Shown piece after piece: positions 61,396 through 64,000 of a stretch of 64,000 nucleotides of DNA. Position 1 is the first letter of the stretch. Each line of letters opens with the position of its first letter. This DNA comes from Nocardia takedensis NBRC 100417 (GTDB lineage: Bacteria; Actinomycetota; Actinomycetes; Mycobacteriales; Mycobacteriaceae): contig NZ_BAGG01000077.1 of assembly GCF_000308695.1 (NCBI RefSeq), forward strand, positions 1 to 64,000, in the 5' to 3' direction. The notes under the pieces were generated by a model, which was not told the origin of the DNA, made no database searches, and saw only the letters and a program-made list of their open reading frames with translations. The position numbers were made by a program, and so were the translations under genes.

Positions 61396-62861
61396 CCCGC
61401 TTCGCCGACCGCACCGTCCCGATCCGGATCATCCCCCGCTACTATCCGGTCCCCCTCGACGGCCTGCGCGTACCGGAATACGATCCGCCGACCGAGGTCC
61501 TGCCCGTCCGGTCGGTGGTCGCCGACATGCCGACGGTCAAACTGCCGGTCATCACCGTCTCGATGCTCGAGGCGGCCGACGCCACGGCGGGACCGTCCTC
61601 GCGCGCCCGCGAACTGTTCGGCGTCTTCCGCGACATCGCCTACGTCAGCTTCGGCAAGTACGGCCAGTACCTGGTCACGGTCGCCACGCTGCCGATCATC
61701 GCCCGCGTGCTCGGCGCCTCGGGCCTGGGTCTGCTGGCCATCGGCATGTCCTCCTACTTCCTCGGCTCGCTGCTCGTCGACCTCGGCATCACCTCGTTCC
61801 TGGCCGCGCGGGTGCAGGAGGCCGAGACCTCGCGCGACCAGGTCAACCGCACGCGCGGCACCTATCTGGCGATCCGCGCGGGCATCCTCGGCCTGCTCAC
61901 CCTGGCGCTGGCGGTCGGGATCGCGCTGCGCGCGCCCGAACACGTGCACATGATCCTGTTGGGCCTGTTCGTCGGCGGCTTCTGGTCGATGTCGGAGGAC
62001 TGGGTACTGATCGGGCAGGGCCGTTTCGGCGCGTCCACCGTGTATCAGGGCGTGGCCCGACTGGTGTACCTCGCACTGCTGCTGGTGCTGCTGCCGCGCT
62101 GGCCGACGGCCTCGATGGCGCTGCTGTGTCTGCTCGCCTCGGCCGCGGTGAGCGTCGCGCTGACCTGGTGGGACAGTTGGCGCGGATTCGGGCGGCCCGC
62201 GCCGCCGCGCGAGATCGGCACGTTGCTGAAGGTGGCCGCGCCGGTGGTCACCGGGCGTCTCATGGTGACCAGCTACGGCCAGGGTTCGGCGACGGTGTAC
62301 GGCTCGGTGCTCGACGCGGTGTCGCTGGGCCTGTACTCCGCCTCCGACCGCCTGGTGCGCGCGGTCCAATCCATGCTCGACCCCATCGGTTTCGCGCTGC
62401 TGCCCCGGATGGCGCGGCGCGGCGGCGACGAACGGTTCTGGCCGGACGCGCTGCGCGCGCTGGCGGTCTGCGTGGCGGCGGCGGCGGTGGCCTGCGCCGC
62501 GCTGTGGCTGGCCGCGCCGACAGTGATCGTGTTCGTCTTCGGCGAGGAGTTCCGCGGCGCGGTCGACGTGCTGCGCCTCGAGGCGCTGATCCTGCCCGCC
62601 ACCACGGTGACCTCCTTCGTCACCACCGCGATCCTGCCCGTGCGCCAGGACACCGTCGGCGTGCTGATCGGCGCGGTGACCGGCACCTCCGTGGCCGCGG
62701 TCGCCCTGCTGTTCGCACTGCGGACGCATTCGGTGTGGACGCTGATCGGGGGCATCGTCGCCGCCGAGATCGCGGTGGCCGTCTGGTATCTCGCGCGGGT
62801 GCGCGGGTTGATCGTGCGAGAGCGCGCCGCCGCGGCGGCGCTCGAAAGTGAGCAACGATGA
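61392..62861 (+). CDS. Wzx-type oligosaccharide flippase
   Basis: A 489-residue polysaccharide transporter (MOP superfamily). After an unusual cytoplasmic extension of about 70 residues (MTRFADRTVPIRIIPRYYPV ... ATAGPSSRARELF), 12 or more membrane segments begin at FGKYGQYLVTVATLPIIARVLG (about 86). Internal motifs typical of Wzx: LVDLGITSFLAAR about 133 and SASDRLVRAVQSMLDPIG about 318. It would flip the lipid-linked repeat unit to the outer face. ATG at 61392; the extension has no known domain. Confidence 0.87.
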   Translation: MTRFADRTVPIRIIPRYYPVPLDGLRVPEYDPPTEVLPVRSVVADMPTVKLPVITVSMLEAADATAGPSSRARELFGVFRDIAYVSFGKYGQYLVTVATLPIIARVLGASGLGLLAIGMSSYFLGSLLVDLGITSFLAARVQEAETSRDQVNRTRGTYLAIRAGILGLLTLALAVGIALRAPEHVHMILLGLFVGGFWSMSEDWVLIGQGRFGASTVYQGVARLVYLALLLVLLPRWPTASMALLCLLASAAVSVALTWWDSWRGFGRPAPPREIGTLLKVAAPVVTGRLMVTSYGQGSATVYGSVLDAVSLGLYSASDRLVRAVQSMLDPIGFALLPRMARRGGDERFWPDALRALAVCVAAAAVACAALWLAAPTVIVFVFGEEFRGAVDVLRLEALILPATTVTSFVTTAILPVRQDTVGVLIGAVTGTSVAAVALLFALRTHSVWTLIGGIVAAEIAVAVWYLARVRGLIVRERAAAAALESEQR

Positions 62862-63862
62862 AGATCCTCTTCGTCGGCGACGACTGGCTCGGCAGCAATG
62901 CCCGCTCTCTCGCCGAAGGATTCCGCGGACTCGGGCACGAGGTGATCGTGATCGATTCGACCCCGGCGACCCTGCCCGCGCGCCTGTCGCCGTCGTGGTT
63001 CTACGCCAAATCCCATGAGCGGCGCGCCCCGTGGAGCATCGAGCACGTGCACACCCGCATCGAGCGCGCGGCCGCGGAACTGCGCCCGGACCTGGTGTTC
63101 GGCTTCAAATCGGTGTACCTGGACCAGCGCCGCCTGCTCGACATCCCGGCGGCGCTGCACGTGCACTACAGCCCGGACGACGTGGCGAACCCGGACAACA
63201 CCACCGCCGACTACCTCGCCCACGAGTCCGCATGGGATCTGGTGGTCACCACCAAACGCCACAACGTGCCCGAACTGCTCGAGCGGGGCGCGCAGCGGAC
63301 GCTGTTCGTGCGCAGCGCCTACGACCCGGCCTGGCACCACCCGTGCGCGCGCCGCACCACCCGCCAGTTCCTGGTCGGCTTCATCGGCGCGTGCCGCCCG
63401 GACCGGCTCGACGGCATGGTCTCGCTGGCGCGCACCTACGGTTCGCAACTGCTGGTGTCCGGCCCCGGTTGGCGGCGGGTGCGCAGGCTGCGCACCAGTC
63501 GCGCCGAGGTCGCCGGGCCGGTCTACGGCGAGGACTTCTCGATCACGGTGGCCGCGGTGACCGCGAACCTGGTGCTGCTCAACTCCGACAACCGCGACAC
63601 CCACACCTGCCGCACCTTCGAGGTGCCCGCGGCGGGCGGGTTGTTCGTCGGCGAACGCACCGACGAGCACGCCGAACTGCTCGACGACGGCTCCGAGGCG
63701 TACCTGTTCTCCAGCCGCGACGAACTCGACGAGATCCTGGACCGCTGCACCCGCTACCCGGACCAGGTCGCCAAGGTGGCCGCTGCCGGTCACCGCCGGA
63801 TCGTCGAGGGCGGGCACAGCTATCTCGACCGAGCCGGGGAGATCCTGCATGCGCTCGGCTGA
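62858..63862 (+). CDS. CgeB-like GT-B glycosyltransferase
   Basis: A 334-residue protein like the CgeB/DUF3880 glycosyltransferases. MKILFVGDDWLGSNARSLAEGF (1-22), PDLVFGFKSVYLDQRRLL about 82, and the C-terminal NSDNRDTHTCRTFEVPAAGG (about 243) with HTCRTFE as in CgeB-type enzymes. It begins by overlapping the flippase stop. The acceptor is unknown. Confidence 0.83.
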   Translation: MKILFVGDDWLGSNARSLAEGFRGLGHEVIVIDSTPATLPARLSPSWFYAKSHERRAPWSIEHVHTRIERAAAELRPDLVFGFKSVYLDQRRLLDIPAALHVHYSPDDVANPDNTTADYLAHESAWDLVVTTKRHNVPELLERGAQRTLFVRSAYDPAWHHPCARRTTRQFLVGFIGACRPDRLDGMVSLARTYGSQLLVSGPGWRRVRRLRTSRAEVAGPVYGEDFSITVAAVTANLVLLNSDNRDTHTCRTFEVPAAGGLFVGERTDEHAELLDDGSEAYLFSSRDELDEILDRCTRYPDQVAKVAAAGHRRIVEGGHSYLDRAGEILHALG

Positions 63863-63877
63863 CCCGGTGGTGCGCCG

Positions 63878-64000
63878 GTGAGTTCTCCCGTCCTCGGACC
63901 CGAACTGCTGGTCATCCTCGCGGCGCTGACCACGATGGTGATCGCCGCGACGCTGATCTCCGGCGTGCTGCGGGTCCTGCTGATCGCCCAAGCCCTGTAC
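63878..64000 (+). CDS. Membrane protein, 5' end only (window edge)
   Basis: From GTG 63878 the 41 visible codons read VSSPVLGPELLVILAA and continue hydrophobic (LTTMVIAATLISGVLRVLLIAQ). Probably a multi-pass membrane protein; the context suggests a polymerase/ligase or polysaccharide membrane subunit, but this cannot be decided from 41 residues. Confidence 0.5.
   Translation, partial: MSSPVLGPELLVILAALTTMVIAATLISGVLRVLLIAQALY

Overview
The window is uniformly high-GC DNA with many GTG starts and tightly overlapping (ATGA/GTGA) operons. It looks like a chromosomal segment of a mycolic-acid actinomycete, most probably Nocardia or a close relative. The left end keeps the gene order trmI - recB-like nuclease - membrane protein - hisG - hisE ... 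metH - PAC2, which I recall from Mycobacterium tuberculosis (Rv2118c-Rv2125). No tRNA, rRNA, CRISPR array, insertion sequence or integrase gene was found.

Layout. 1-15300: housekeeping block (TrmI, RecB-type nuclease, HisG, HisE, MetH, PAC2 protein) with an accessory insert between hisE and metH (carnitine-type acyltransferase, SAM methyltransferase, 2OG-Fe(II) oxygenase, HAD phosphatase, Ser/Thr kinase). 15300-28400: defence-like island. A helix-turn-helix regulator and a divergent catalytically dead resolvase-fold protein precede a type II Wadjet operon (jetA-jetB-jetC) whose nuclease gene jetD is missing. Where jetD would be expected there is a decayed 3' end of an M15 peptidase gene, then a three-gene ABC-three-component (ABC-3C) system, then the intact M15 peptidase gene. 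28400-33400: class I fumarase, a MarR regulator, and a partial mycofactocin locus (mftE-mftD with divergent mftR, no mftABC/F). 33400-38100: a stressosome operon (rsbR-rsbS-rsbT, an RsbX-like phosphatase, and a PAS-GAF-PP2C-HATPase fusion) behind a promoter that looks SigF/SigB-dependent. 38200-45700: small genes, several broken (frameshifted SGNH hydrolase, 5'-truncated TetR, DUF6884 gene with an in-frame TGA). 45800-51100: two tandem paralogous Ser/Thr kinases and a secreted LIP-type lipase. 51150-64000: a cell-surface polysaccharide cluster (priming sugar-phosphate transferase; C-methyltransferases, nucleotidyltransferase, PIG-L deacetylase, epimerase, four glycosyltransferases, Wzx-type flippase, and the start of a membrane protein cut by the window edge).

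How the parts fit. The most interesting stretch is 15300-28400. JetABC should form the SMC-like loop-extruding complex that recognises foreign plasmids, but the DNA-cleaving JetD is absent. An ABC-3C system whose first protein carries a restriction-endonuclease-like motif lies immediately downstream, and its flanking M15 3'-end duplication suggests integration at that gene. Whether the two systems merely share an island or work together is open. The stressosome genes make a complete signalling chain from sensor to PP2C phosphatase, but the target sigma factor is not in the window. The polysaccharide genes overlap so closely that they are probably one transcript from about 53090 onward.
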